A stretch of DNA of 64,000 bases from Bacteroides oleiciplenus YIT 12058 (lineage in GTDB: Bacteria; Bacteroidota; Bacteroidia; Bacteroidales; Bacteroidaceae): NCBI RefSeq assembly GCF_000315485.1, contig NZ_JH992944.1, forward strand, positions 84,751 through 148,750. The letters are read 5' to 3'. A program made the position numbers and the translations under genes. The notes under the pieces were generated by a model. That model was given only the letters and a program-made list of their open reading frames with translations. It made no database searches and was not told the DNA's origin. Below are positions 15,556-23,430 of this stretch, one piece after another; positions within the stretch are counted from its first letter, which is position 1; each line of letters begins with the position of its first letter.

Positions 15556-16506
15556 ATGAAGAAAGGTATCAGGTACGGTCTATTAGGACTGTTAGTGATT
15601 ATCATTGTTGCCCTCGTAGGTGCGAGTTTCTATATGCTCAGTTATTCGCTGAGACCGGAACACAATAAAGGAAAAGACATTCCCGGCTCCTACGAGTACA
15701 TGCTCAGCGAGTATCCGCAAATCAAACCCTGGTTAGACAGTTTGCAAACTGCCGGCGCTTTGCGGGATACCTTCATCATCAACCCCAAAGGAGTGCAACT
15801 GCATGCCATCTATGTAGCCGCCCCTGAACCTACCAACAAGACTGCCGTCATCGTACATGGTTACACGGACGATTGCATCCGCATGCTGATGATAGGCTAC
15901 CTCTACAACAAAGACTTAAAGTACAACATCCTGCTACCCGACCTGCAAAATCAGGGACTGAGTGGTGGTCCTGCCATCCAGATGGGATGGAAAGATCGCT
16001 TGGATGTACTACACTGGATGGATATTGCCAACAATATTTATGGCGGAAACACTCAAATGGTAGTACATGGCATCTCAATGGGAGCTGCAACAACCATGAT
16101 GGTATCCGGTGAACCGCAACAACCTTTCGTGAAATGTTTTGTGGAAGATTGCGGCTATACCAGCGTATGGGACGAATTTTCGCATGAACTGAAAAGCCAG
16201 TTCAGCTTGCCTGCTTTCCCGCTGATGTACACCACCAGTTGGCTGTGCAATGCCAAGTACGGTTGGAATTTCAAAGAAGCTTCTTCGCTGAATCAAGTGA
16301 GAAAATGCAAGTTGCCGATGTTCTTTATTCATGGTGATGCAGATACATATGTGCCCATCTGGATGGTCTATCCCCTCTATGAAGCCAAGTCGGAACCAAA
16401 AGAATTGTGGATTACCCCCGGTGCCACACATGCCATGTCTTACAAGGATTATCCGGTGGAATACACCGAACATGTGAAGAATTTCGTAGGAAAATACATC
16501 CATTGA
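15556..16506 (+). CDS. membrane-anchored alpha/beta hydrolase
   Basis: 316 residues with one N-terminal membrane helix (~8-30), then a serine-hydrolase fold. The oxyanion-side HGYTDD (~96-101), the nucleophile elbow HGISMGAAT with Ser in GxSxG, an acid in FIHGDADTYVP and the final His in TPGATHAMSY make a complete catalytic set. It resembles the BAAT/acyl-CoA-thioester-like or FrsA-like hydrolases of Bacteroidetes; the substrate is unknown. It is the last gene of the menG-aroE run. Confidence 0.85.
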   Translation: MKKGIRYGLLGLLVIIIVALVGASFYMLSYSLRPEHNKGKDIPGSYEYMLSEYPQIKPWLDSLQTAGALRDTFIINPKGVQLHAIYVAAPEPTNKTAVIVHGYTDDCIRMLMIGYLYNKDLKYNILLPDLQNQGLSGGPAIQMGWKDRLDVLHWMDIANNIYGGNTQMVVHGISMGAATTMMVSGEPQQPFVKCFVEDCGYTSVWDEFSHELKSQFSLPAFPLMYTTSWLCNAKYGWNFKEASSLNQVRKCKLPMFFIHGDADTYVPIWMVYPLYEAKSEPKELWITPGATHAMSYKDYPVEYTEHVKNFVGKYIH

Positions 16507-16544
16507 TGTGATTTTTCCTACCTTCGTCCTACAAATACATTAGT

Positions 16545-17453
16545 ATGAAAAGATTAATCTCTATAAGTTTATTCCTATGCCTGCTCCTATCCGTACAGGC
16601 ACAGAAGGTCTATACTACAGACAATATCCCCAAAGTACATCTCCAGAACAAAATGCGCTATGTCTGCAATCCGGACGACATCCTCTCACAGGCTGCCTGC
16701 GACAGTATTGATCGTATGTTGTATGCACTGGAGCAACAGACGGGTATTGAAACAGTAGTTGCCGTGGTTCCCTCCATTGGCAATGAAGACTGCTTTGACT
16801 TTGCACACCGACTGCTCAACGAATGGGGTGTGGGAAAGAAAGGAAAGAATAACGGTCTGGTCATCCTCTTGGTAACAGACCAGCGTTGCATACAGTTCTA
16901 CACAGGCTATGGTCTGGAAGGGGACTTGCCTGATGCCATCTGCAAACGTATCCAGACACGGGACATGATACCTTATCTGAAAGACGGTAACTGGGATGCC
17001 GGTATGGTGGCGGGTGTGCGTGCCGTTTGCGGCAGACTGGACGGCAGCATGGTGAACGATACGGAAGACGAAGAAGATATCTCTTTCTTTGGTATTCTGG
17101 CAGCAGTCATTGGTTTCTTTGTGGTAGCCGGACTGATAGGCTGGATTGCGGCACGCGCTGCAAGCAAATGCCCCAACTGCGGGCAACACAAGTTGCAACG
17201 CACCGGAAGCAAAGTCGTTTCACGCCACAACGGAGTAAAAACGGAAGACGTCACCTATACCTGCCGCAACTGCGGACACAGCATAGTGCGCCGTAAGCAA
17301 TCGTATGATGAAAACTATCGTGGCGGCGGTGGAGGCGGTCCAGTCATCTTTGGTGGTGGCGGTGGCTTCGGCGGCAGAGGCGGAGGTGGTTTCAGCGGAG
17401 GCAGCTTCGGCGGAGGTATGGGAGGCGGCGGAGGTGCCGGTTCCCGATTCTAA
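16545..17453 (+). CDS. TPM domain membrane protein with glycine-rich tail
   Basis: 302 residues: signal peptide (residues 1-19, ending VQAQ), a TPM/YgcG domain (~40-165, with IETVVAVVPSIG and GKKGKNNGLVILLVTDQR), a membrane helix (~185-205), a four-Cys zinc-ribbon-like segment (CPNCGQH ... CRNCGHS) and a Gly/Phe-rich tail of ~45 residues. TPM proteins are often encoded next to LemA, as here, and are thought to act in envelope or membrane maintenance; the mechanism is not established. The Gly-rich tail is common in the family and is not a sequencing error. Confidence 0.88.
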   Translation: MKRLISISLFLCLLLSVQAQKVYTTDNIPKVHLQNKMRYVCNPDDILSQAACDSIDRMLYALEQQTGIETVVAVVPSIGNEDCFDFAHRLLNEWGVGKKGKNNGLVILLVTDQRCIQFYTGYGLEGDLPDAICKRIQTRDMIPYLKDGNWDAGMVAGVRAVCGRLDGSMVNDTEDEEDISFFGILAAVIGFFVVAGLIGWIAARAASKCPNCGQHKLQRTGSKVVSRHNGVKTEDVTYTCRNCGHSIVRRKQSYDENYRGGGGGGPVIFGGGGGFGGRGGGGFSGGSFGGGMGGGGGAGSRF

Positions 17454-17494
17454 GAGCTAAATACATTATATATAATCATTTAATAAAGAAAAGT

Positions 17495-18076
17495 ATGAAG
17501 AAGTCAACTATTATCATTCTTGTTGTTTTAGCACTCCTCGTCATTTGGGGCGTCACTGGTTATAACGGACTGGTAACGATGGATGAAAACGTAAGCGGAC
17601 AATGGTCGAACGTTGAAACACAGTATCAACGCCGTGCCGATTTGATTCCCAATCTGGTTAGTACAGTAAAAGGATATGCATCTCACGAACAAGAAACATT
17701 GGAAGGTGTAGTGCAGGCTCGCAGTCAGGCAACTCAGATAAAAGTGGATGCCAACGACCTGACACCCGAAAAACTGGCTGAATATCAGAAAGCACAAGGT
17801 GCCGTCACTTCCGCATTGGGCAAGTTGCTCGCCATCACCGAGAATTATCCCGACCTGAAAGCCAACCAGAACTTCCTGGAACTGCAAGCTCAGTTGGAAG
17901 GAACGGAGAACCGTATCAATGTGGCACGTACTAACTTCAACAATGCAGCGAAGGATTTCAATACAGCCATCCGCCGTTTCCCGAAGAATATACTCGCAAG
18001 CCTGTTCGGCTTCGAGAAACGCGCTTACTTTGAAGCTGCCGAAGGTAGCGAAACTGCGCCAACAGTACAGTTTTAG
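17495..18076 (+). CDS. LemA family protein
   Basis: 193 residues: N-terminal membrane helix (~4-22, IIILVVLALLVIWGVTGYN), then the all-helical LemA core beginning VSGQWSNVETQYQRRADLIPNLVSTVKGYA and containing ENRINVARTNFNNAAKDFNTAIRRFP. The ending ...FGFEKRAYFEAAEGSETAPTVQF is typical. Function is poorly known; in several bacteria LemA and a TPM-domain partner form a membrane pair. Here it lies 41 bp after the TPM gene and is followed by a strong hairpin, so the two genes make a unit. Confidence 0.93.
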   Translation: MKKSTIIILVVLALLVIWGVTGYNGLVTMDENVSGQWSNVETQYQRRADLIPNLVSTVKGYASHEQETLEGVVQARSQATQIKVDANDLTPEKLAEYQKAQGAVTSALGKLLAITENYPDLKANQNFLELQAQLEGTENRINVARTNFNNAAKDFNTAIRRFPKNILASLFGFEKRAYFEAAEGSETAPTVQF

Positions 18077-18112
18077 AGATATTAAACTTCACGACGAAGA
18101 GAAATAGCTTGT

Positions 18113-18169
18113 ATCCCCCTTTCACACAAAAATACCTGTAAAGAAAGTATTCTTGTGAGAAAGGGGGAT
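18113..18169. terminator. long stable hairpin between lemA and the GH32 gene
   Basis: ATCCCCCTTTC pairs with GAAAGGGGGAT, with further pairing inside (ACACAA / TTGTG). No long T run follows on the plus strand. It probably ends the lemA transcript. Confidence 0.6.
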
Positions 18170-18242
18170 GTTTTATGCCTATAATGCAACCCCTCTTACA
18201 TCTTTTGATTCATTTGTTCTAAACAGTATAAACAAAAGCCAT

Positions 18243-18250
18243 TAATTTTG
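18243..18250 (+). promoter_or_regulatory. promoter for the GH32 gene
   Basis: TAATTTTG, exact -7 match, 39 bp before the start at 18289. Confidence 0.5.
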
Positions 18251-18288
18251 TGCAATAAGTTTATACTAACCTATTAATAAATTAAATC

Positions 18289-19935
18289 ATGAAAATACCA
18301 TGTAAAGCAGCATTCACGATTTACCTCCTTTTATTCTCCGGCATCACTCTATATGCAGGAGATATATCTTTCAAAATAACAAAGAAATACCTGAATTTTC
18401 CTGTTTCACACAGACAAGACAGATGTAAAATGACATTTGATGTGAAAGGAGAAAGTACGCTGTCCGTAGTAATTCGCTTAGCACCCGATGAAGCAGATTA
18501 TTGGGTATTCAGAGATGTATCCGCTTTTAAAGGAAAGACTATCAAAATCACTTATGAAGGTAATGATGCCGGATTAAATAAAATCTATCAGGCAGATGAA
18601 TTTGCCGGACAGGATAGCTTATATAAAGAGAAAAACCGTCCACAGTTTCACTTTACTACCCAAAGGGGATGGATTAACGACCCTAATGGACTGATATACC
18701 ACAAGGGTGAATACCATTTATTCTATCAACACAACCCCTATGAAAAGGATTGGGAAAATATGCATTGGGGGCACGCCGTCAGCAAAGACCTGGTGCATTG
18801 GGAAGAACTGGCAGATGCCTTATACCCCGACCACTTAGGAACCATGTTTTCCGGTTCGGCCGTCATTGATTATGAAAATACGGCAGGTTTCAATAAAGGC
18901 AAGACGCCTGCCATGGTAGTGGCCTTTACAGCCGCCGGTCCTGACAGACAAGTGCAAGGAATTGCCTACAGCCTTGACGACGGGCGCACATTCACAAAAT
19001 ATGCCGGGAACCCGGTTATTGACTCTAAAGATAAATGGAACAGCAATGACACACGCGATCCGAAAGTCTTCTGGTATGCTCCATCCAAGCACTGGGTTAT
19101 GGTGCTGAACGAGCGGGACGGACATTCCATCTATACATCCGGCAATTTGAAAGATTGGACCTATGAAAGTCACATAACCGGCTTCTGGGAATGTCCCGAA
19201 TTATTTGAGTTGCCGGTAGACGGTGATACGCAGACTATGAAATGGGTAATGTATGGTGCATCGGGCACCTACATGATAGGTTCTTTCAACGGCAAAGAGT
19301 TTAAACCCGAAACCGGGAAGTTTTGCTATACGAACGGCTGCATCTACGCGGCGCAGACTTTCACCAATATTCCCGCTACTGATGGACGACGCATTCAGAT
19401 GGGTTGGGGAAGGGTTTCCCATCCAGGCATGCCGTTCAATGGCATGATGATGATGCCTACAGAACTGACTTTACGCACAACGAAAGACGGAATCCGCCTA
19501 ATCAGTGTGCCCGTGAAAGAGACAGAACAATTGTTTCAATCGGTTCAGAAATGGCAGTCGCTTACTTCCGATGAAGCCAACCAAAAACTGGCCGCGTTCA
19601 AAGCCACAGATTGTCTTCGCATCAAAACGACTATTAAATTATCACATGCAACAGATGCCGGACTCAGCCTTTTCGGACAGCGTATCCTAAATTATGATAT
19701 GAACTTCAACACAGTGAACGGTCATTTTTATTCGCCGCAAGACCCGACCAGCATGGAATTATCTGCTGACATTTATATTGACCGGACAACCATTGAGGTA
19801 TTCATAGATGGGGGATTATATTCTTATTCGATGGAACGCCACCCTTCCGATGGGAACAAAGAAGGACTCCATTTCTGGGGAAACCGCATCGAGGTTAAGC
19901 ATCTGGAAGTTTTCTCTGTAAAATCCATCTGGTAA
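18289..19935 (+). CDS. glycoside hydrolase family 32 (fructan hydrolase)
   Basis: 548-residue secreted enzyme splitting fructose from sucrose, inulin or levan. Signal peptide ~1-23, an extra N-terminal beta-rich region (~25-110), then the GH32 propeller: WINDPNGLIYHKGEYHLFYQ (nucleophile Asp in NDPNG), NDTRDPKVFWY (transition-state Asp in RDP) and ECPELFEL (acid/base Glu in EC). The C-terminal beta-sandwich follows and ends at VEVFIDGGLYSYSMER-type motifs. It stands alone between strong terminators, with no SusC/SusD or sensor next to it, so it is not part of a fructan locus in this window. Endo or exo action cannot be decided by reading. Confidence 0.92.
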   Translation: MKIPCKAAFTIYLLLFSGITLYAGDISFKITKKYLNFPVSHRQDRCKMTFDVKGESTLSVVIRLAPDEADYWVFRDVSAFKGKTIKITYEGNDAGLNKIYQADEFAGQDSLYKEKNRPQFHFTTQRGWINDPNGLIYHKGEYHLFYQHNPYEKDWENMHWGHAVSKDLVHWEELADALYPDHLGTMFSGSAVIDYENTAGFNKGKTPAMVVAFTAAGPDRQVQGIAYSLDDGRTFTKYAGNPVIDSKDKWNSNDTRDPKVFWYAPSKHWVMVLNERDGHSIYTSGNLKDWTYESHITGFWECPELFELPVDGDTQTMKWVMYGASGTYMIGSFNGKEFKPETGKFCYTNGCIYAAQTFTNIPATDGRRIQMGWGRVSHPGMPFNGMMMMPTELTLRTTKDGIRLISVPVKETEQLFQSVQKWQSLTSDEANQKLAAFKATDCLRIKTTIKLSHATDAGLSLFGQRILNYDMNFNTVNGHFYSPQDPTSMELSADIYIDRTTIEVFIDGGLYSYSMERHPSDGNKEGLHFWGNRIEVKHLEVFSVKSIW

Positions 19936-19946
19936 ACTATAAACCA

Positions 19947-19990
19947 GAAAATGCCTTCTCAGCTCCAACTTTAGCTGAGAAGGCATTTTC
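19947..19990. terminator. perfect bidirectional terminator
   Basis: 18-bp perfect stem (19947-19964 with 19973-19990; AATGCCTTCTCAGCT / AGCTGAGAAGGCATT) with an 8-nt loop, between the convergent GH32 and membrane-protein genes. A-rich and T-rich edges suit termination in both directions. Confidence 0.8.
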
Positions 19991-20015
19991 ATCTTGCCAC
20001 TACTCCGGTAGTTCT

Positions 20016-20576
20016 TTATTGTAAGTCCGTTATCGCCTCCCGCAATTCCTTCACGCCACGCCATGCTCTGAGGAACAAACGGAGTCCAGCCAGCAGTCCG
20101 ATGCCAAGCCCCGTCCATGCACCTGCCATCACATAGGGATCACCAAATCCCGACATATCCCATAGCATACTCACCAGCAAAGGTACGGCACACAATACAC
20201 TTACAGCGATCCCCACCTTGAAAGACATATGAAAGCGACTTTCTGCCAGACAAACCTCACGCACAGTCAGTTTCAGGCAGTCAATCCGTTTTAGCAATAG
20301 CCACCATGTGAATTGGCGAGCTATGATTACAGCCACAAACACAAACAGCAATACCCACGTCAGCAGACTAAAGGCATAGTTGTCATGACGGTTCATTATC
20401 AAGAGAAGGGCAGGCAAAACAACCACCAGCATCATGAACCGCTTCAGTATACGTTCCCGCACCTGTTGCAGTTTGCTGTTCACCGTTTTATTCTGTTGCT
20501 GACGCTGTTCCATTTCCAACCGCCCCAGTCTTTCTTCCATTATATTCCAGTTTTGTTTCAATTCTTCCAGTTCCAT
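20016..20576 (-). CDS. membrane protein paired with an ECF sigma factor
   Basis: 186 residues, not recognised as a named family. The N-terminal ~45 residues are a charged, Gln-rich coiled-coil-like stretch (EELKQNWNIMEERLGRLEMEQRQQQ), followed by four hydrophobic segments (~46-62, 68-88, 118-138, 148-168). It begins 12 bp after the sigma factor stop on the same strand and is surely co-transcribed. By position it may be the anti-sigma partner, but it lacks the classic zinc anti-sigma HxxxCxxC motif, so this is only inference. Confidence 0.65.
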   Translation of the reverse strand: MELEELKQNWNIMEERLGRLEMEQRQQQNKTVNSKLQQVRERILKRFMMLVVVLPALLLIMNRHDNYAFSLLTWVLLFVFVAVIIARQFTWWLLLKRIDCLKLTVREVCLAESRFHMSFKVGIAVSVLCAVPLLVSMLWDMSGFGDPYVMAGAWTGLGIGLLAGLRLFLRAWRGVKELREAITDLQ

Positions 20577-20588
20577 AATCTGTCTTAT

Positions 20589-21077
20589 TTAGCTATTCGC
20601 TTGTTTGGTTAGTTTATCCTTGATTCGTTTCAGTCTCGAAGCTACGGTATTGCGCGGCACGCCCACAATTTCCGCAATCTCCTCATAAGAGTTTTCGTCC
20701 AGCCATAGGAGGATGACGGCACGTTCAAACTTGTCCAATCCCGCAATGAGGCGATACATCTCTTTCAGGCGCCGGGTAGTTTCGTTATCCTCTGCCTCGA
20801 GACCGTAGAGGGAATCGAGCGAGGTATGTTCGCCCCGGCGTTGCTGCTGGCGGTAGAAGGAGATGCAGGTGTTCAGTCCTACGCGGTAAATCCACGAAGA
20901 AGGTTTGCCTTTTCCTTCATATCCGTCGAAACCTCGCCAAAGGTTTATCACAACTTCCTGATAGAGGTCCTTAAAGTTATCTCCATCCGTGGCATACATA
21001 TAGCAGATTTTATAAATCACCCGCTTATATTCCTCAATGAGAGAAGTGAACTGTTTTTCTTTCGTATTCTGTTCCAT
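20589..21077 (-). CDS. RNA polymerase sigma factor, ECF type
   Basis: About 162 residues from the chosen start. Region 2: DGDNFKDLYQEVVINLWRGFDGYEGKGKPSSWIYRVGLNTCISFYR. Region 4: LDKFERAVILLWLDENSYEEIAEIVGVPRNTVASRLKRIKDKL, a clear helix-turn-helix for -35 recognition. The frame extends upstream to 21182, but the extra 35 residues look unlike a sigma N-terminus; MEQNTKEKQF at 21077 fits better. The upstream gap holds the 22-bp palindrome array (21186-21317). The target regulon is unknown. Confidence 0.9.
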   Translation of the reverse strand: MEQNTKEKQFTSLIEEYKRVIYKICYMYATDGDNFKDLYQEVVINLWRGFDGYEGKGKPSSWIYRVGLNTCISFYRQQQRRGEHTSLDSLYGLEAEDNETTRRLKEMYRLIAGLDKFERAVILLWLDENSYEEIAEIVGVPRNTVASRLKRIKDKLTKQANS

Positions 21078-21185
21078 CTTAAGATAGTCTTTTGTACATA
21101 AGACGCCCGCTTTGGATATTAGTTGCAGGAGGGAAGAAAAAAAAGACAAGTTAAGGCTGTTTTCACGCTCAGTATTTGCCATCTT

Positions 21186-21317
21186 TTGCCAAGCTTATGG
21201 CAAAGTTTTGCCAGTGTGGTGGCAAAGTCTTGCCAAGCCTATGGCAAAGTCTTGCCACTTCGATGGCAAAAGTTTGCCAATACGGTGGCAAAACATTGGC
21301 AAAGTAATAGCAACGAA
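21186..21317. repeat. 22-bp / 11-bp palindromic array upstream of the sigma factor (array B)
   Basis: Five exact 22-bp units from 21186 to 21295, each TTGCCA-N6-TGGCAA-N4, followed by two decaying half-units. The six central bases differ in every unit (AGCTTA, GTGTGG, AGCCTA, CTTCGA, ATACGG), so the palindromic ends are conserved while the middles vary. TTGCCA and TGGCAA words therefore alternate every 11 bp. It lies between the divergent sigma factor gene and the structured RNA promoter. Confidence 0.9.
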
Positions 21318-21415
21318 TTGCTTCACTTAGAGGTCACTGTTTCAGTAGGGCTAGCTATAAAGATTTTATAGTTCATTTCTACCTCGATCTATGCATACTT
21401 TTTGAAAAAAAATTG

Positions 21416-21423
21416 TACCTTTG
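21416..21423 (+). promoter_or_regulatory. promoter of the structured RNA
   Basis: TACCTTTG, exact -7 match, placing the transcription start near 21430, just ahead of the rod-shaped RNA. Confidence 0.6.
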
Positions 21424-21429
21424 TCGCGT

Positions 21430-21667
21430 ATTTCTTTCGTAGAGAAGAGATATGTTTCCGATTTGGAGATATCATTTTATTATTCGTAACTTCTAAAGTC
21501 TGGTAAATTTTTACAAGCACGGATAATAAGTGAAAAGGTCTCCACGTCCGGGTTGCGTATAACTTTGTTATATACACTCTGGCGTGGGGCTATTGCTTAT
21601 TATTGCTTGGCAGGTTTACCAGAGCCTTGAGGTTGAATAATATGCCAATAGTTCCCACGTCTTTTTT
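21430..21667 (+). ncRNA. rod-shaped structured RNA, candidate 6S RNA
   Basis: Nested pairing over more than 160 nt gives one long interrupted hairpin: 21479-21485 with 21635-21641 (ATTATTC/GAATAAT), 21499-21507 with 21615-21623 (TCTGGTAAA/TTTACCAGA), 21523-21530 with 21596-21603 (ATAATAAG/CTTATTAT), 21542-21548 with 21581-21587 (CCACGTC/GGCGTGG, one G-U) and an apical GTATAAC/GTTATATAC stem. A promoter box precedes it, and six T's (21662-21667) follow. Length and rod shape with internal bulges resemble 6S RNA, the RNA polymerase decoy. 6S identity is inference; the structure itself is well supported. Ends are approximate. Confidence 0.6.
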
Positions 21668-21719
21668 ATGTTTAAAGAAATAGGGAATACACGACTAACC
21701 CTTTAAAACTTATAACACG

Positions 21720-21944
21720 ATGAATGAACCTCTTACCTGCTCCTGCCAGATGAAAACCGACTTAGAAAACTCAGCCGATGCACTTTCGTTTCTCGAAGAG
21801 AATTACTCTTTACCCAGTATCAGGAACAATCTGAATAAATTTTCTAAGCAAGAACTGCGCTGTGCTTGTTGCCTGTTGGAGACTGCCTTAATGAGAATAT
21901 CCCAAAAGAAAACGATTTGGGAGCGATTGACTGTAAAGAAGTAG
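21720..21944 (+). CDS. small cysteine-containing protein, function unknown
   Basis: 74 residues (MNEPLTCSCQMKTDLENSAD...). It has four Cys in two pairs (CSC at 7-9 and CACC near 48-51) that could bind a metal, and is otherwise predicted helical. No family is recognised. It follows the structured RNA after about 50 bp, and purM follows with its own promoter. Reading frame, AUG and composition look like a real gene, but a short ORF can arise by chance. Confidence 0.5.
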   Translation: MNEPLTCSCQMKTDLENSADALSFLEENYSLPSIRNNLNKFSKQELRCACCLLETALMRISQKKTIWERLTVKK

Positions 21945-21994
21945 AGTTAGGCTAATTTCTTACGCAAACTCAAGGCTATAAGCAAAATAATCGC

Positions 21995-22002
21995 TACTTT
22001 TG
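21995..22002 (+). promoter_or_regulatory. promoter for purM
   Basis: TACTTTTG, exact -7 match, 30 bp before the start at 22032. Confidence 0.55.
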
Positions 22003-22031
22003 CGCATTCAATTGAAAAAACATATCAACTC

Positions 22032-23201
22032 ATGAGTAACCAAAGATACATGATGCGTGGTGTCAGCGCGTCTAAAGAAGATGTGCACAATGCCATCAAG
22101 AACATCGACAAAGGAATTTTCCCGCAAGCTTTCTGCAAAATCATCCCCGACATTTTGGGCGGAAACCCGGAGTATTGCAACATTATGCATGCCGACGGTG
22201 CAGGTACCAAGTCCTCGCTGGCTTATATGTACTGGAAAGAAACGGGTGACCTCTCCGTATGGAAAGGCATTGCACAAGATGCCCTGATTATGAATATCGA
22301 CGACCTGCTCTGTGTAGGTGCAGTGGATAATATTCTGGTGTCTTCCACCATCGGACGAAACAAATTGCTGATTCCGGGCGAAGTAATCTCCGCCATCATC
22401 AACGGCACAGACGAGTTGCTCGCCGAACTCCGTGAGATGGGCGTAGGCGTATATGCCACAGGTGGCGAAACCGCCGACGTAGGCGACTTGGTGCGTACCA
22501 TCATCGTAGACAGCACCGTGACTTGCCGCATGAAGCGCAGCGATGTGATTGACAATGCGAATATCCGTCCGGGCGATGTGATTGTAGGCATGGCTTCTTA
22601 CGGACAGGCTACTTACGAGAAAGAATATAACGGCGGCATGGGCAGCAACGGCCTGACCTCTGCCCGCCACGACGTATTCTCCAAGTATCTGGCAGAGAAA
22701 TATCCCGAAAGTTATGATAAGGCAGTGCCCGAAGAGCTGGTTTACAGTGGCGGTTTGAAACTGACGGATGCCGTAGAAGGTAGTCCGCTGGATGCAGGCA
22801 AACTGGTGCTCTCCCCTACTCGCACGTATGCGCCGGTGGTGAAAAAGTTGCTGGATGCGCTTCGTCCTGAAATCCACGGTATGGTACACTGCTCGGGTGG
22901 CGCACAAACCAAAGTGCTGCACTTTATAGGAGATAATTGTCGCGTAATTAAGGATAACCTGTTCCCTGTTCCTCCCTTGTTCAAAACCATTAAGGAAGAG
23001 AGTAACACGGACTGGGCAGAGATGTACAAGGTATTCAATATGGGACACAGACTGGAAGTATACCTGTCGCCCGAACATGCCGAAGAAGTAATCGCCATCA
23101 GCAAGAGTTTCGGTATCGATGCTCAGATTGTGGGACGCATTGAGGAAAGCGATAAGAAGGAGCTGATTATTAAGAGCGAGTTCGGAGAATTTAGATACTA
23201 A
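22032..23201 (+). CDS. purM: phosphoribosylformylglycinamidine cyclo-ligase (AIR synthetase)
   Basis: Fifth step of purine synthesis, closing FGAM to AIR with ATP. 389 residues: HADGAGTKSSLAYMYW (the DGxGTK motif), IAQDALIMNIDDLLCVGA, YATGGETADVGD, and GMASYGQATYEKEYNGGMGSNGLTSARHD. The C-terminal half of the PurM fold contains MVHCSGGAQTKVLHF. Somewhat longer than E. coli PurM (345), as in other Bacteroidetes. A small membrane gene and prfA follow closely, so the three are probably one transcript. Confidence 0.93.
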   Translation: MSNQRYMMRGVSASKEDVHNAIKNIDKGIFPQAFCKIIPDILGGNPEYCNIMHADGAGTKSSLAYMYWKETGDLSVWKGIAQDALIMNIDDLLCVGAVDNILVSSTIGRNKLLIPGEVISAIINGTDELLAELREMGVGVYATGGETADVGDLVRTIIVDSTVTCRMKRSDVIDNANIRPGDVIVGMASYGQATYEKEYNGGMGSNGLTSARHDVFSKYLAEKYPESYDKAVPEELVYSGGLKLTDAVEGSPLDAGKLVLSPTRTYAPVVKKLLDALRPEIHGMVHCSGGAQTKVLHFIGDNCRVIKDNLFPVPPLFKTIKEESNTDWAEMYKVFNMGHRLEVYLSPEHAEEVIAISKSFGIDAQIVGRIEESDKKELIIKSEFGEFRY

Positions 23202-23221
23202 TTAAATATCTGACTAATAAA

Positions 23222-23425
23222 ATGAAGAAACTCATTTATATATTATGCTGCCTTTTTTGCCTCTGTATCACCATAGATATGGGGTGCGATATATGGGAAC
23301 AAGTATCTACACAACCATTCACTTTCCGGATGTTTATGCGTATGCTTGCACTTTTGGGCTGGTGTTTCATCACTTATGGTGTCATCACCCAAAGATATAA
23401 ATGGGTACAAAAACTTTGTAAATAG
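23222..23425 (+). CDS. small two-helix membrane protein
   Basis: 67 residues with two hydrophobic stretches (~4-22, with several Cys, and ~38-56) and a basic C-terminus (RYKWVQKLCK). No family recognised. It starts 20 bp after purM and ends 5 bp before prfA; this tight fit on the same strand supports a real gene. Function unknown. Confidence 0.6.
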   Translation: MKKLIYILCCLFCLCITIDMGCDIWEQVSTQPFTFRMFMRMLALLGWCFITYGVITQRYKWVQKLCK

Positions 23426-23430
23426 AATAA

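Noticed and set aside
16545..17453. Glycine-rich tail as a sequencing or frame error
   Set aside because: Gly-rich C-termini are normal in TPM-domain proteins and the frame is open to a clean stop.
21186..21317. CRISPR array
   Set aside because: Units are 22 bp with only 6 variable bases inside a palindrome; there are no spacers of 25-40 bp and no cas genes nearby.
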